A stretch of DNA of 64,000 bases, from assembly GCF_004379255.2 (NCBI RefSeq), contig NC_056035.1:34115208-34179207 (forward strand), in the 5' to 3' direction. Under the pieces are notes generated by a model that was not told the DNA's origin, did no database searches, and was given only the letters and a program-made list of their open reading frames with translations. The stretch comes from Salvia splendens. Taxonomy: Eukaryota > Streptophyta > Magnoliopsida > Lamiales > Lamiaceae. This document shows positions 11,028 to 22,519 of the stretch, in pieces; positions within the stretch are counted from its first letter, which is position 1; every line of letters begins with the position of its first letter. The translations under genes were made by a program, and so were the position numbers.

Positions 11028-12283
11028 AATAGGGACGGATGTCCCGGAGGACATCTCAAAACGCCTCCTGCCACGTCATAAGGACATTCCACAACACTGT
11101 CACGTCATAATAGGGCTGGAAATTTTCGGCACGACACGATAATCTGACACGAATCCGCACGAAATTATTGGGTTGGGGTCAAGTCTTATTGGATCCGTGT
11201 CCTTATCGGGTTGGCCCATTAAGAACCCGATAATTTCGGGTTGGGTTCGGGTCGGATGCGGGTAGGATACGGGTAACCCATTAAGAAATAATATTATTAT
11301 TTTTATTATTATTTAAAAATATATATATTACTTTATTTTTTTAATTTCTTATAAATTAGGTTTAAATAGTATAAAACGAATTTTAATTGTGTAAATTAGG
11401 TTAAAAATTAAGGTTTAATCGTGTAATATTAGGTTTTAATCGTGTAATATCAGGTTCGGGTTGTTATCGTGTCGTGTCAACCCATATTATATCGTGTCGA
11501 TAACGGGTTCGTATCGGGTGCGGGTCGTGTTCGGATTTGAAGGTAGCAGGTCGGGTTCGTGTTCGAATTTATAGTTTCCTTAACATGTCGGGTTCAGATT
11601 AGGCCTTATTGGGTTGGTCATTATCAGGTTGACCCGATAACAATCCGTACGATTTGCCAGCCCTGCGTCATAAGGACATCACACTCCACAATAGCGGACA
11701 TCCGCAATAATCAAAATTCACAAATATGTAATTTTACGTAATTAAATTTTCGACACGAATACGGGAAAAATGCAATCATTTTATTTCAAAAAAAAGCATA
11801 CATATTTAAATTTAAAAAAATACATAGTTCACCCAAAAAAAATCATCTCAAACCAAAAAAATGATTCAAACAAAGTATATGCCTTGAATCTGTATAGTTT
11901 GCAGCTAGCCGAACGAGGGTCTCGCTGGGGTCAAGGGGGGCGACGCCCCCTTGCCGGGGGCGCGGAGTGCCCCCGGCCCGACGGTATGATATCCGCGCCC
12001 CCGGCCCGACGGTATGATATGTTTTTGTTTTAGACCTTCATTTTCGACGATAATATATACGTTAGAGTTTTTAACAAAATCATATATATAGAGTTTGCAA
12101 CGGGCCGTATATATATAGTTTTAAAAAAAATCAAAAATTCGGACGTCCGTGCGGACGTCCATCGTGTCACCGCAATAGTGGACGTTACGACGGGCGTCCG
12201 CGGAAACCGACGGATGACATCTCGTCCGTCGTTTATGATGCAATAGCGGACGTCCGCCCCGACGTGCGCTATTGCAGAGGCTC
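11028..12283. mobile_element. Non-autonomous PIF/Harbinger element, split by a hAT MITE
   Basis: The left end reads TTA then GAGCATCCACAATAG; the right end reads CTATTGCAGAGGCTC then TAA. The inverted termini match elements A-D further along, but the right target base triplet differs from the left. The interior has GC-rich stretches rich in GGACGTCCG-type palindromes and no transposase. A sub-terminal TGCCACGTCATAAGGAC motif lies at 11069-11085, and a second copy is split by the hAT MITE at 11111-11665. Confidence 0.65.
11111..11665. mobile_element. hAT-type MITE, copy 1, with 8-bp target duplication
   Basis: Termini TAGGGCTGGAAATTTT and (reverse complement of the right) CAGGGCTGGCAAATC. It is flanked by perfect CGTCATAA duplications at 11103-11110 and 11666-11673, the size expected for hAT. 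The interior has no gene; it is made of GGGTTCGGGT and CGTGTCGTGT-like direct repeats around an AT-rich centre. It interrupts a PIF/Harbinger element, so it is the younger insertion. Confidence 0.85.
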
Positions 12284-12477
12284 TAAGATTGAAAATGTCT
12301 CGAGTCTAAATTCTCGAACTCCTTAAACACGTGTCATGCCACAGCGTATATGAGTCCTTAATAATACAGATCATCCTTACGCATTACTCTAAATGCACAT
12401 TTGACCATATATAATTTTAAATACGAAAAATTCGACTTTGAAAAATTCTGTTTAATTGTAACGTTGGATGGTTTTAA

Positions 12478-12992
12478 TAGGGCTGACAATTTTTGACACG
12501 ACACGATAACACGACACGAACCGGCACGAAAATAATGGGTTTGGGTCAGAGCTTATTGGGTTCGTGTCCTTATCGGGTCGACCCGTTAAGGACACGAAAA
12601 TTTCGTGTCGTGTTCGTGTCGTGTTCGTGTTATCCGTTAACAATACGTGTTCGTGTCGTGTTCGTGTCGTGTTCGTGTTATCCGTTAACAAATAATATTT
12701 TAATATTATTAATTCTTATTATTTTCATTTTTAATAGGTTTAACCGTTATCAGGTCGTGTTGTTATCGAGTCGTTATCGTGTCATCTCGTGTACGTGTTG
12801 TTATCGTGTCGTGTTGACCCGAATTGGTTCGTGTCGTGTTCGTGTCGTGTTCGTGTCTGAGGATTTCGTGTCGTGTTCGTGTTCGTGTTTGAGGTTTTCT
12901 TAACGGGTCGTGTTCGTGTTTGTTGTTATCGTGTTCGTGTCGTTATCGTGTCGACACGATAACGACCCGACACGCACGATTTGCCACCCCTA
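12478..12992. mobile_element. hAT-type MITE, copy 2, with 8-bp target duplication
   Basis: Termini TAGGGCTGACAATTTT and (right, reversed) TAGGGGTGGCAAATCG, between GGTTTTAA duplications at 12470-12477 and 12993-13000. The interior is a dense array of CGTGTCGTGTTCGTGT units, including a block ending TATCCGTTAACAA that repeats with a 48-bp period (12604-12692). No coding capacity. Confidence 0.85.
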
Positions 12993-13223
12993 GGTTTTAA
13001 TGTATTTTCCCAAATATTAACGAGCAATTCAATTTTAAATTTGCCTACGGAGAGTGGACTATTTTGTTTTGTAAACGAATACATTTTCATATGCACAGGT
13101 TTGGCTTTTAACCAAAAACCAAAAGCAATAACAATTAGCCTCATCTCTAAAAATGAATATCACCCAACACTTTTAGGTGACTGGGGAAGGTTGGCCTACT
13201 CTTCATCAATTAATGGATCCCCA

Positions 13224-13781
13224 AGGGCTGGCAAATCATGCGGATTGGGTCATTATCGGGTCAACCTGATAACGACCCAACCCAATAAGGTCTAACCCGA
13301 ACCCGACCTGTTAAGGAAACTGTAAATCCGAACACGAACCCGACCTGCTACCTTCAAATCCGAACACGACCCGCACCCGACACGAACCCGTTATCGACAC
13401 GATATAATATGGGTTGACACGACACAATAACGACCCGAACCCGATATTAAACGAATAAAACATGATATTACACGATTAAACCTTATTTTTTAACCTAATT
13501 TACACGATTAAAATACGTTTTATATTATTTAAACCTAATTTACAAGAAATTAAAAATAAATTAATATAAATATTTTAAAAATAATAATAAAAAAATATTA
13601 TTATTTCTTAATGGGTTATCTGTATCCGACCCGCATCCAACCCGCACCCAACCCGAAATTATCGGGTTCTTAATGGGTCAACCCGATAAGGACACAGACC
13701 AATTAAGACTTGACCCCAACCCAATAATTTCATGCGGATTCGTGTCGGATTATCGTGTCGTGTCAAAAATTGCCAGCCCTA
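13224..13781. mobile_element. hAT-type MITE, copy 3, opposite orientation
   Basis: Same family as the two preceding MITEs, but inverted: the right end, read on the minus strand, is TAGGGCTGGCAATTTTTGAC. The left end reads AAGGGCTGGCAAATCATG. No 8-bp duplication could be recognised, so the edges may have decayed. Interior of GGGTTCGGGT-type repeats and an AT-rich centre, as in copy 1. Confidence 0.75.
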
Positions 13782-13974
13782 CCCAAAATGTCCTCTCCAT
13801 AATTTCCAATTACTCTCCACATACTCTTTTTGTAGAAGCCAATTCAATAACTTCAAAAGGTCACCACTATACTCTCAACTTCTTTAAAACAACCACTACT
13901 AGTAACTAGTCATGTACACATCTTATTAACTTAGAAAAAGTAATAGGAGTAATAATAAAGGAGAAAGTCCTCCC

Positions 13975-14150
13975 AAACTTCAATTCCAACTATAGGAGCG
14001 GCGATCGAGGACCGGCGCATCCTCACACATTTCTCGTCGAAGCCTCGTCCGTCCCGAAAAATTTGTCCGCCTCGGGGCGGACGTCCTCCACACTATAATC
14101 CGGCGGGGCGGCGGCGGGAAGGGGGCGGCCGGCGCGCCGCCCCCATTGTG
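13975..14150. mobile_element. PIF/Harbinger end fragment
   Basis: A GC-rich stretch ending in CCCATTGTGGACACTC then TTA, matching the right terminus of the Harbinger family in this window. The left terminus is not recognisable, so this is a solo end or a degraded MITE. Confidence 0.45.
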
Positions 14151-14159
14151 GACACTCTT

Positions 14160-16020
14160 ATATGTAGAATCTATCATAATCTAAAGTGTCAGTTTAATGA
14201 AAAGACATATTTGCCCTTTTTGGCGGGAAAATGCAAAGCTATTTTGTTTACGCTTTTGGTCATTTAAAAAATGGCAACATTGAACAGAAAAGAGGCAGAT
14301 ATTATTGGACAAAAAATTGGTCTAATGAAACACTAGCTTCTCAAACAAGATAAAACACCTATACATACACACACCTTTAATTGAATCTGCATTATTATTG
14401 ATTAATCAACCCGGCGACGGCTGAAAGACAGCAGCAACGACGACTGAAACGACAGGGAGCAGGACTGCCTCCCCGCTGGGCTTCGGCGGCGGCGGCTCGA
14501 CGAGACCGCTGGAGAGGGGACAGCGCCGATGGAGGCGATTGCTGCCTCGACACGACGCTGAGGCTACCGTAGGCGGTGAGGTCGTGACCACCGAGGTGAC
14601 ATCTCAGCCTCATCGGCGACTCAGCCGCGAAAGGAAGAGGACGTCGCTGCCTCAATAAGCCAGAACCTGGTTTTTCCGTTCTAGGACGGAGAAGGCGAGG
14701 GATCGACGGACGATTGGCGTTCATTCGCCGGAGACGACGGAGGTAAATGACGGCTGAAAAACGGAAAAAATCATAGAGAGATTGAGAGAGGGAAACGTCT
14801 CCGGTGCATAACGACGGCGGCACCGGCCGAACGCGAGCAAGGATTCGCCGCGACGGGAGAGAGGGCGAGACTAGGGTTGAGGATTTAGGGAAGAATGGAG
14901 AGAAGAAATGAGGGGGAGAGAGAGAGAGGAAGCAGCGACGGATGGGAGTATATTTGTTTTGGGCCTCTACATGTTAATTAAATTGGGCCACTGAATGTTA
15001 ATTGATTTAGGCCATTAAAACTTTATTTTTGGACTATGAATTTTAAATTGGGTGTTACATATATATCATTATATTTATGTTTTAAAAATTAGGTTTTAAT
15101 TTTGAACTATTAATTTATTGAAATTTGTATAAGTATTTTTTAATTTAAATTCATCTTTGTAATTAAGTTTATGTATTGTTATTTTGCCTTTTATTTGAAT
15201 TAAAATTGGAATTGTGCTAAAGAGTTTAAAATTAAAATTGTGCTAAAGAGTTTAATTTGCCTTCTATTTGGGTTTAAATTAAAATTTTATTCATCATTGT
15301 AATAATTTCTTCTCTGAATTAATCTATAAACTAAATGGAAACACAAATATATAATTTAAATTTCATGCTATATTTATTTAATTAAAATATTTAATATTTC
15401 ATCCTCATAAAAATAAAGACATTTTTTATATTCGATTCAATTGAATGACCGAAAGTTTTAATTATTCTTGAGTTTGACTGAATATTAAAATAATACTACT
15501 ATTTTTATACGAAGTTGTAGTATGTCATTGAAGTGTGATTGCTCTATATGTATTATATAATTTCAAAGTGTTTTAGTTAATATGTATTTTAAAATTTATA
15601 GTTAATTAATTAAAATATTTTTTGAATTATCTAATATGAGTATACTGTTATTGTACGTTTCTTATTCCAATTTCTACTCTTTGATCTTTACTCACACATA
15701 ATTTCTTTATTTGTATATTTATTCTAATTAACTTATATTCTTTCATCCTTAGTTACCCATATTCTTTTTGTAATTAATTTTATTGTTTTTACTCCACTTG
15801 GATCATAAATTAAAATTGTATATAAATAATACATTCATTAAGGCTTGATGGTGAATATGATGATCTACAAGTGAAGTCCCTTGAGGATTTATCTTGCCTA
15901 GAGGTATTGAATGAGTATCACATCTGGTGGTGAATATGATGATCTAGTCCCTGGTGGTAAATAATACATTCATTTTTTTTAAATCAATGTAAAAACCATG
16001 TCTAGGTATAGTATGGCATA
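14160..16020. other. Spacer; GC-rich, CT-rich block of unknown nature at 14395-14980
   Basis: No supported gene. On the minus strand 14980-14395 looks like a plant 5' leader and first exon: CT-rich repeats, then a GC-rich segment with an ATG. The possible peptide (142 residues) is an Arg/Ser/Pro-rich low-complexity sequence without recognisable domain. 15000-16020 is AT-rich and empty, with a short duplicated phrase GGTGAATATGATGATCTA (about 15850 and 15928). Confidence 0.4.
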
Positions 16021-16689
16021 AAGCCATCACTAGAATTCGGCTCACATGACGGTGCAGCTGGAGGTTTCTCATCGTTGAACATCGAGAACTGATCTACCAG
16101 CTCGCCCGGGGGGCTGGGTACGGGTAAGGAGGACAGGGTGGCATGTAGTTCACATCAGGCGGCAGCGGCGCATACATCATCGGCTGGAGCCCCTCGTTCC
16201 CCGCGGCGCGCTGCTGGTTCATCATCATTTGCCCCACCTGTGGTTGATAGAGAGGGTTCCCACCCATTTGATCCTGCCCTGGAGCTCCACCTAAGCCATT
16301 AACAGCAGCCAGATTTGCCATGGGTGGTAAATTGGGCGCTGGCATATTTCTCATAGGGCCCACATCATTTCCATCCCCTCTCTTAGCTATGAAATTGTTC
16401 ATATTTGCAGCCCCACCGCCACCTTTTTTGCCATCCTTCCCTTGATTTTGATTTCCACCTTTTTTCCCAGCACCAGCCCCACCGTGATTCACCATTGGAA
16501 TAGGTATAGTCCCACCACCTGCACCGCCGCCTTCTTCTTTGTTCTTCCCATTTCCACCAGCATTGGCGGACATCCTCATCTGTGGCATCATCAAATTAGG
16601 CCTTTGCGGCGGCGGCTGCTGCTTCATCTTCGTCGCTGCATCATCCAGATCTTCATCATCATCCTCGTCTTCGTTGTAATCTTCATCTT

Positions 16690-16868
16690 TGTAGAAAACG
16701 GGTATGAATATAATTTTTGTTCAATATGTGAATGTATAGAGATCCTACAATTATATAGGCTACACAAGGATACATCAAAGGTAAACCTAATTTACATTTA
16801 TTGTGTTCTATCTTAGGTAAATATTCTCCATATCAATACCTTGTAATGCTCCTGATTTCTTTCCTACA
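16690..16868 (-). repeat. 3' LTR of the copia element
   Basis: 179 bp, same ends as the 5' LTR. The purine-rich tract lies directly next to it on the coding side. Confidence 0.9.
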
Positions 16869-16880
16869 CTCCCCCTCAAG

Positions 16881-19800
16881 TTAAGTGACGGGATTTCCGA
16901 TACTCAACTTGCTCAATACTCCTTGGAATGACTTGGAGTTCACAGCTTTCCTCATAATATCCGCCAATTGATCTTCAGATTTGACATAAGGCATCTCCAC
17001 CACCTTAGCTTCAATGTTCTCTTTGATGAAGTGCCTATCAACTTCCACATGCTTGGTTCGATCATGTTGAACCGGATTTTCGGATATGCTGATCGCCGCC
17101 TTGTTATCACAAAACAACCTACATGGTTGTACAGGTCGTAGATCCAGCTCTGTCATGAGTTTCCTTAGCCATAATATCTCCGCTAATTCACTCTTGATTC
17201 CTCGAAATTCTGCCTCTGCACTGGACAGCGCTACCACCTTTTGCTTCTTACTTCTCCAAGTCACAAGATTTCCTCCCACAAAGGTGAAGTAGCCGGCAGT
17301 TGATTTTCTGTCATTCGGGTTGCCAGCCCAATCATCATCAGTGAAACCATGAACTTCCATATGACCGTGTTTCTCAAACATAAGTCCGTGTTCAACTGTT
17401 CCCTTCAAGTATCGAACTATTCGCAATACTGCATCCCAATGCTCTTCTTGGAGTGCATGCATGAACTGGCTTACTACTCCCACTGCATAGGTTATGTCTG
17501 GCCTTGTGTGTGATAAGTAGATCAGCTTTCCGACTAACCTCTGGTACCTCCCCCTGTCTGTCTGTCTTGCACCTTCCTTCAACTGTAGCCCATGGTTTTG
17601 AACTATGGGGGTATCTGCTGGCTTGCAATCTATCATCCAAACTTCCGCTAATAGGTCCAATATATACTTCCTTTGGTTGATGAAGATTCCCCTTTTTGAC
17701 CGTAGCACCTCTATTCCCAGAAAGTACTTGAGCAATCCCAAATCCTTCATCTCAAATTCTCTGAACAAGTTCTTTCTTAGTTCGCTAATCTCTCATTCAT
17801 CGTCTCCTGTAATAATCATGTCGTCTACATATATAATCAGACACGTGATTTTACCCTCTTTCTTCTTAAGGAACAGAGTGTGGTCTGAATTGCTCTGCTT
17901 GTACCCATATTTCTTCATCACTTCAGTGAACCTTCCGAACCAGTACAAGTTTAGGTAATTCTCCGTGGAGGAAGGCATTAGTCACGTCAAACTGATGAAG
18001 TGGCCAATCCTTGTTCGCGGAAATGGAAAACAGTACTCTCACAGTGTTAATCTTGGCTATAGGGGAGAATGTTTCAGCATAATCGACGCCATACGTCTGA
18101 GTATATCCCTTTGCCACGAGTCGAGCTTTATATCTGTCTATCGTTCCGTCCGGTCTTATCTTGATTGTGAACACCCAACGACATCCGACAGTTCTCGCAC
18201 CTTCAGGCAGCTCGCCTTTCACCCACGTGTTATTCTTTGTCAAAGCCTTCATTTCAGTGAGCATTGCCTCTCTACAGTGCTTATGTCTCATTGCTTCTTC
18301 CGCTGTTTGTGGGATCTCTTCTTTTTCATGTAATGCAGCCGCAAAAGCCCTTGCCATTTTAGATAGATTTCCTTGCACGAAGTTGGCAACCCCATATCTG
18401 CTTTTCTTCCCTATCTTCTCGGGGGAATATCTTTTTGGTGGTATCCCTCTCGTACTCCGTTGTGGAAGGATATACCTTCCAGTGTCTCCATCAACGCCAT
18501 TCTCCTCTTCTTGAGGTTCTGTTTCAACTTGGTCAGTGGAAATAGGTATAGAAGACTGCTCTGAATCGGGGTTTACCTCGGATATCGTCGGAGGAGATGC
18601 TTGGGTTAGTGGTTGAGATGACTCTTGTGGTAAGACCTGCTCGGCGGTAGTGACAACTGGGTCTGTTAGATCCTCAATCGAAGAGCTTGGCAATGGCACA
18701 ACCCAACTTAGATAGTCACTAGTACTACCTGGATCATTCTCCCCCTGGCTATTAAGGTGGGTTGGTAAAAGAATTCGGTTTCCAAAAAATTGCAGTTCAT
18801 AGTGGTGATGACCTTCTTGGTTTGGGGATCAAAGCATCGATAGCCTTTCTGGTTTAACCCATATCCTACGAAGACACATTTGGTTGCACACGGGGAAAGT
18901 TTGGTTCTCTCATGTTTCGGGATATGAACATAGACGGTACACCCGAAAACTTTAGACGATATGTTCAGGTAGTCGGGAATTTTGGCAACTTTGGACAAGG
19001 TATCAAGGGGTGTTTTCATCCGAAGGATTTTTGTGGGGAGTCCGTTCATGAGGTAGACAGAAGTGGCAACTGCTTCGGGCCAAAAAGTTTTCGGGACTTT
19101 GGATTCAATCATTAAGGCTCGGGTCATTTCTAAGACCGTTCTATTCTTTTTTTCAGCTACCCCATTTTGTTCGGGTGTATAGGGACAAAAGGTCTGGCGG
19201 ATGACGCCTTTTTCGGTGCAAAATTGGGTCATGATATTATTCACAAATTCCCTCCCATTATCCAATCTAAGGGTTTTAATAGTGGTATGGAATTGTGTTT
19301 AGATAAGTTTGAAAAAGTATGCAAATTTGTCAAAAACTTCCGACTTGTGTTTCAAAAAATAAACCCATGTCATCCTAGTGCAATCATCAACAAATATCAC
19401 AAAGTATTTAAAACAATTCCCACCCACAACCGGAGCAGGACCCCATACGTCAGAATGTACTAAGGAAAACATGGAATTCATTCGAGTATTCGTAGGCTTA
19501 AATGACTGTCTGTGGCTCTTGGCCAAAACACAAGTTGCACAAGAAAAATCAGCAGGAATAGAGAGTTTCAGAAAAAGAAGTTTAAAATAACCCGATGAGG
19601 GGTGTCCTAGTCTTCGGTGCCAAAGCCAAGTTTCTTGTTTCGTGGATCCGTGAGCCAGCATCGCACTACCATGTTGAGCTATCTCGTCCACGTAGTAGAG
19701 TCCTTGCTTCTCAGTGCCACGCCCAAGAATCCTCCTCGTCTGAATATCCTGCAAGATACAAAAATCAGGATGCATTAGGAGCGTGCAGTTTAATTCCTTC

Positions 19801-21496
19801 GTGACATGACTAATAGACATTAGCCGTTGAGACAAAGTAGGAACGTATAGACAGTTCTTGAGGCGAAGAGTGAGAGATATTTCAATAGTTCCAGATCCAA
19901 CAACTGTAATTAGTTCCCCAATGGCAGTTCGAATATATGATTTATCAACATCACAGCTCAAATCAACGAAATCATTTTTTTCCGGAGTCATAGTGTCGGT
20001 CGCCCCACAGTAAAAAATCCATCCTTTCGGATGTATATCAGCTATTCTATCAACGTGAAATGCAGCGGAAATATTTTCTAGTGGTAAGAACGGGTTTTTA
20101 GACACATAATCACATGAAACTGGGGCTGGTTTGCAATTTCTATGATTATAGGGCCTTATATGGGTTTTTGGCTTGAGGCTGGGGTCTTTTTCGATTTTAT
20201 AGGGATCAGAAGGCTCTTTCGCAATTTTATGGGTGCATGCTGTAATAATCGAAAACCATGTGGTGGAGGATTTAATTTGCCAAAATAATGTGGTGGAGGA
20301 TTTAATTTGCCAAAATAACTAGGGTTTGGCATATAACCAAACCCTTTACCTCAATCCGCGCCGCCACCTATTCTGTCCGATCCTCCCGTTGTCGCTGTTC
20401 GTCCGGCGAAATTGCCTGCCCCCCGTATGTTGCCGCCGCTGGGTTGGAGTTCCAAGTTCATTGTCGGCCCTTGTCCTCCATTTCCTCCATTAATTCCAGC
20501 ACCGATTTGCTTCGGTACTCCGTCTTCGTTCACTCCCACGGCTAATTTAGCCTGAGATTGAGGTGCTCTCGCCTTCTGCCTCTCTTCCCACCACTCCGGG
20601 TACCCCAACCTCTTGAAGCACGTCTCATACGTGTGCTTTTGTCGGCCACAGTGTGAACACCAGAGTTTTGACGTGTCTTGGCGATTCCCTGGTCAGCTGG
20701 TGGCTGCGGGTCGCGGTGGTCCGTGTCGCGGTGACGCGCGTTGATTCTGGGCCGAGAGTCTGCTCCCAATTCCCCCAGATGATGTGTCTCCGGCGTAATT
20801 GCCGACGGCTTCGATTGGGGAAGACGACGCCGGTGCATGATATTCCGTCGAGCCGCCTCCGTCTTCACCCATCCATAAGCCGCCTTGACTAATGGGTAGG
20901 GGGTCTTCTTTGAGGATCTCTCGCTTGATGGAATCATACTCCCGATTTAGTCCGGTCAGAAACTTGAACAATCGTTTTTCGTTTGAATGTGTTCTGTACT
21001 GATTTACTCTCTTATCGCAGCAAGTGACGGGCTGTTTCTGGCAACGATCGATATTGATCCACATCCCGTTGATTCTCCGGTAATATGTCTCCAAGTCCAG
21101 TTCTCCTTGTCTGATTGTGATTGCTTTCTCTTCCAGGTCGTATATGAGGTACTTGTTCGCCTTGTTTTCAAACGTTATGGCGAGGCTGTCCCACAGAGCC
21201 TTCGCCGTTAGGTGATGAGCAAAGTCATCGATAATTTCATTCTCGATGTTATCAACGATCCATAAAAACACCACTAGATCGTCTTCTTCCCAGTCGTCAT
21301 AACCCTTGCTTCCAGGTTTGGGGGGTTCTTTTCTGATATGCGAATAGGCCCCTCGGCCTCCGATCTTGACTTTCATAAGTCTTGACCATAACGGGCAGTT
21401 CTTTCCATTTAGCTTGAATGCCACAGTGACATTCTTGCTGTGTTTCAGTTTCCCCGATTGCTCTGGATCGGGTTTGACATCCTCTGTGTCTGACAT
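16881..21496 (-). pseudogene. copia gag-pol polyprotein, broken
   Basis: Gene order on the minus strand. Gag from the ATG at 21496 (UBN2-like, NGKNCPLWSRLM), with a zinc knuckle CSHCGRQKHTYETC at about 20606-20655. Protease around 20030-20020, where the catalytic Asp is Tyr (WIFYCGATDTM). Integrase zinc finger (HRRLGHPS, CATCVLAKSH) and core (HSDVWGP, FVDDCTR) at 19299-20105, then DNGREF at 19265. RT from 18699 (WVFTIKIRPDG, FDVTNAFLHGEL), with YVDD at about 17815. RNase H ending at 16881 (DDWAGNPNDRKSTAGY, SSAEAEFRG). Breaks: frameshifts in gag, between protease and integrase fragments and in integrase, a missing segment of about 40 codons in RT near 17950, and a TGA at 17793-17795. The Tyr and the RT gap alone would abolish function. 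Confidence 0.88.
20259..20318. repeat. 30-bp tandem duplication inside the copia element
   Basis: The unit ATGTGGTGGAGGATTTAATT plus TGCCAAAATA occurs twice in a row, in the damaged stretch between gag and protease. Confidence 0.85.
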
Positions 21497-21657
21497 GGTT
21501 TCAATTTGCAGGGTGAGATATTTCTGGTTTGGTTTAGGTCGAAGAAGGCCGTGATTGGTTTGATCTAGGCCGAAAAAACAGGTCGGGGATGGTATATCAG
21601 GCTATGATGAAACTTTTCTGAGCCAACGGGCAACTCGAGCCTCCTGCACTGATGCCA

Positions 21658-21836
21658 TGTAGAAAACGGGTATGAATATAATTCTTGTTCAATATGTGAA
21701 TGTACAGAGATCCTACAATTATATAGGCTACACAAGGATACATAAAAGGTAAACCTATTTTACATTTATTGTGTTCTATCTTTGGTAAATATTCTCCATA
21801 TCAATTCCTTGTAATGCTCCTTATTTCTTTCCTACA
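21658..21836 (-). repeat. 5' LTR of the copia element
   Basis: 179 bp, beginning TGTAGGAAAGAAATAAGG on the minus strand. It differs from the other LTR at 7 positions counted by eye (about 4 percent), implying an insertion of the order of one to two million years old if a typical plant rate applies. Confidence 0.9.
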
Positions 21837-22452
21837 ATCTTTATCATCATCGCCGTAGTCCTCCTCATCTTCATCTTCCTCCGGCAAGCTCGGCTTCATC
21901 GCCTTCTTCTGGTTGCCGGGGCTGGGGTTGGAGTTGAGCAGCGGCAGCTTCACATCATTCATAAACTGCGGCGGCCCTCCTTTGTTTCCGCCACCGCTGT
22001 TCTTAGGCGGAGGAGGCTGCATATTGGCATATTTGGGATTGGCATTCTTGGGTGGATTGTCAGTGTTGTTGATGGTAGGTTTGGGGGCGCCCCAGATTTC
22101 GGCATGCTTTCCTTTTCTGGAAAGCTTCTTGATGAGCGTGCCGGCGTCCACATTTCCGGAAACGGTAACCTTACCCTGCTCGGATTCCACTTTCGTGGTG
22201 TATATTGTGTGCACAAATAAAATATAAATCAAAACTTTATTACTACTCAAAAGAGCCAAACACAATAAAATAAAGCAAGAAACCGTGTGGAAAGAATGAA
22301 CTAACTAAATCGAATTAAAATAAAATGCATCTTGATTAAAGAGAAATGAGAGAGGGATAAGAAGGTACCTGGATCTTCAAGAACTCTTCTTGACTCATGT
22401 TTCACCACTCAAAACGCAAGAAACAGGACTTTTACAAATCCAATGTGGTGAA

Positions 22453-22459
22453 ATATATA
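22453..22459 (-). promoter_or_regulatory. TATA box of the HIPP pseudogene
   Basis: The minus strand reads TATATAT about 55 bp before the ATG at 22398. A (GA)n run lies just upstream at 22502-22518. Confidence 0.5.
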
Positions 22460-22501
22460 GTCTATTTTAGAGGCGGTTGTAGCACAACTTTAAAACGCGT
22501 C

Positions 22502-22518
22502 AGAGAGAGAGAGAGAGA
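22502..22518. repeat. (GA)n microsatellite
   Basis: About eight GA units upstream of the HIPP pseudogene promoter. Confidence 0.85.
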
Positions 22519-22519
22519 A

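Larger units (their letters stand above)
16690..21836 (-). mobile_element. Ty1/copia LTR retrotransposon inserted in the HIPP gene
   Basis: A full-length minus-strand element of 5147 bp. Two 179-bp LTRs (21658-21836 and 16690-16868) have TGTAGG...TCTACA-type ends and differ at 7 positions by eye. Perfect ATCTT target duplications flank it (16685-16689 and 21837-21841). A primer site resembling initiator tRNA-Met (minus strand TGGCATCAGTGCAGG, 21643-21657) and a purine tract (minus strand TTGAGGGGGAG, about 16870-16880) are in place. The order gag, protease, integrase, RT, RNase H is copia. The very short LTRs suggest an Ale/Retrofit-like lineage, uncertain. Coding is broken. Confidence 0.93.
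16042..22398 (-). pseudogene. HIPP-type heavy-metal-associated isoprenylated protein, broken and split by copia
   Basis: HIPPs are plant metallochaperone-like proteins with an HMA fold and a C-terminal isoprenylated CaaX cysteine. Parts seen: exon 1 at 22369-22398 (MSQEEFLKIQ, followed by a GT donor); the second half of an HMA domain with linker at about 22204-21837 (TTKVESEQGKVTVSGNVDAG, then LIKKLSRKGKHAEIWG and an acidic EEDEDEEDYGDDDKD stretch); and the Gly/Asn/Pro/Met-rich tail at 16689-16042. The first half of HMA, with the CxxC metal site, is not found anywhere between exon 1 and the second part, and no AG acceptor precedes it. The tail has two small indels near its end, but a CTVM CaaX box followed by TGA is still readable in the shifted frame at 16042-16056. 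The copia insertion at 16690-21836 splits the last exon. A dead gene. Confidence 0.85.

Noticed and set aside
14395..14823. 142-codon minus-strand ORF as a protein gene
   Set aside because: The translation is Arg/Ser/Pro-rich low complexity caused by GC-rich DNA, with a competing overlapping frame of the same kind and no recognisable domain.
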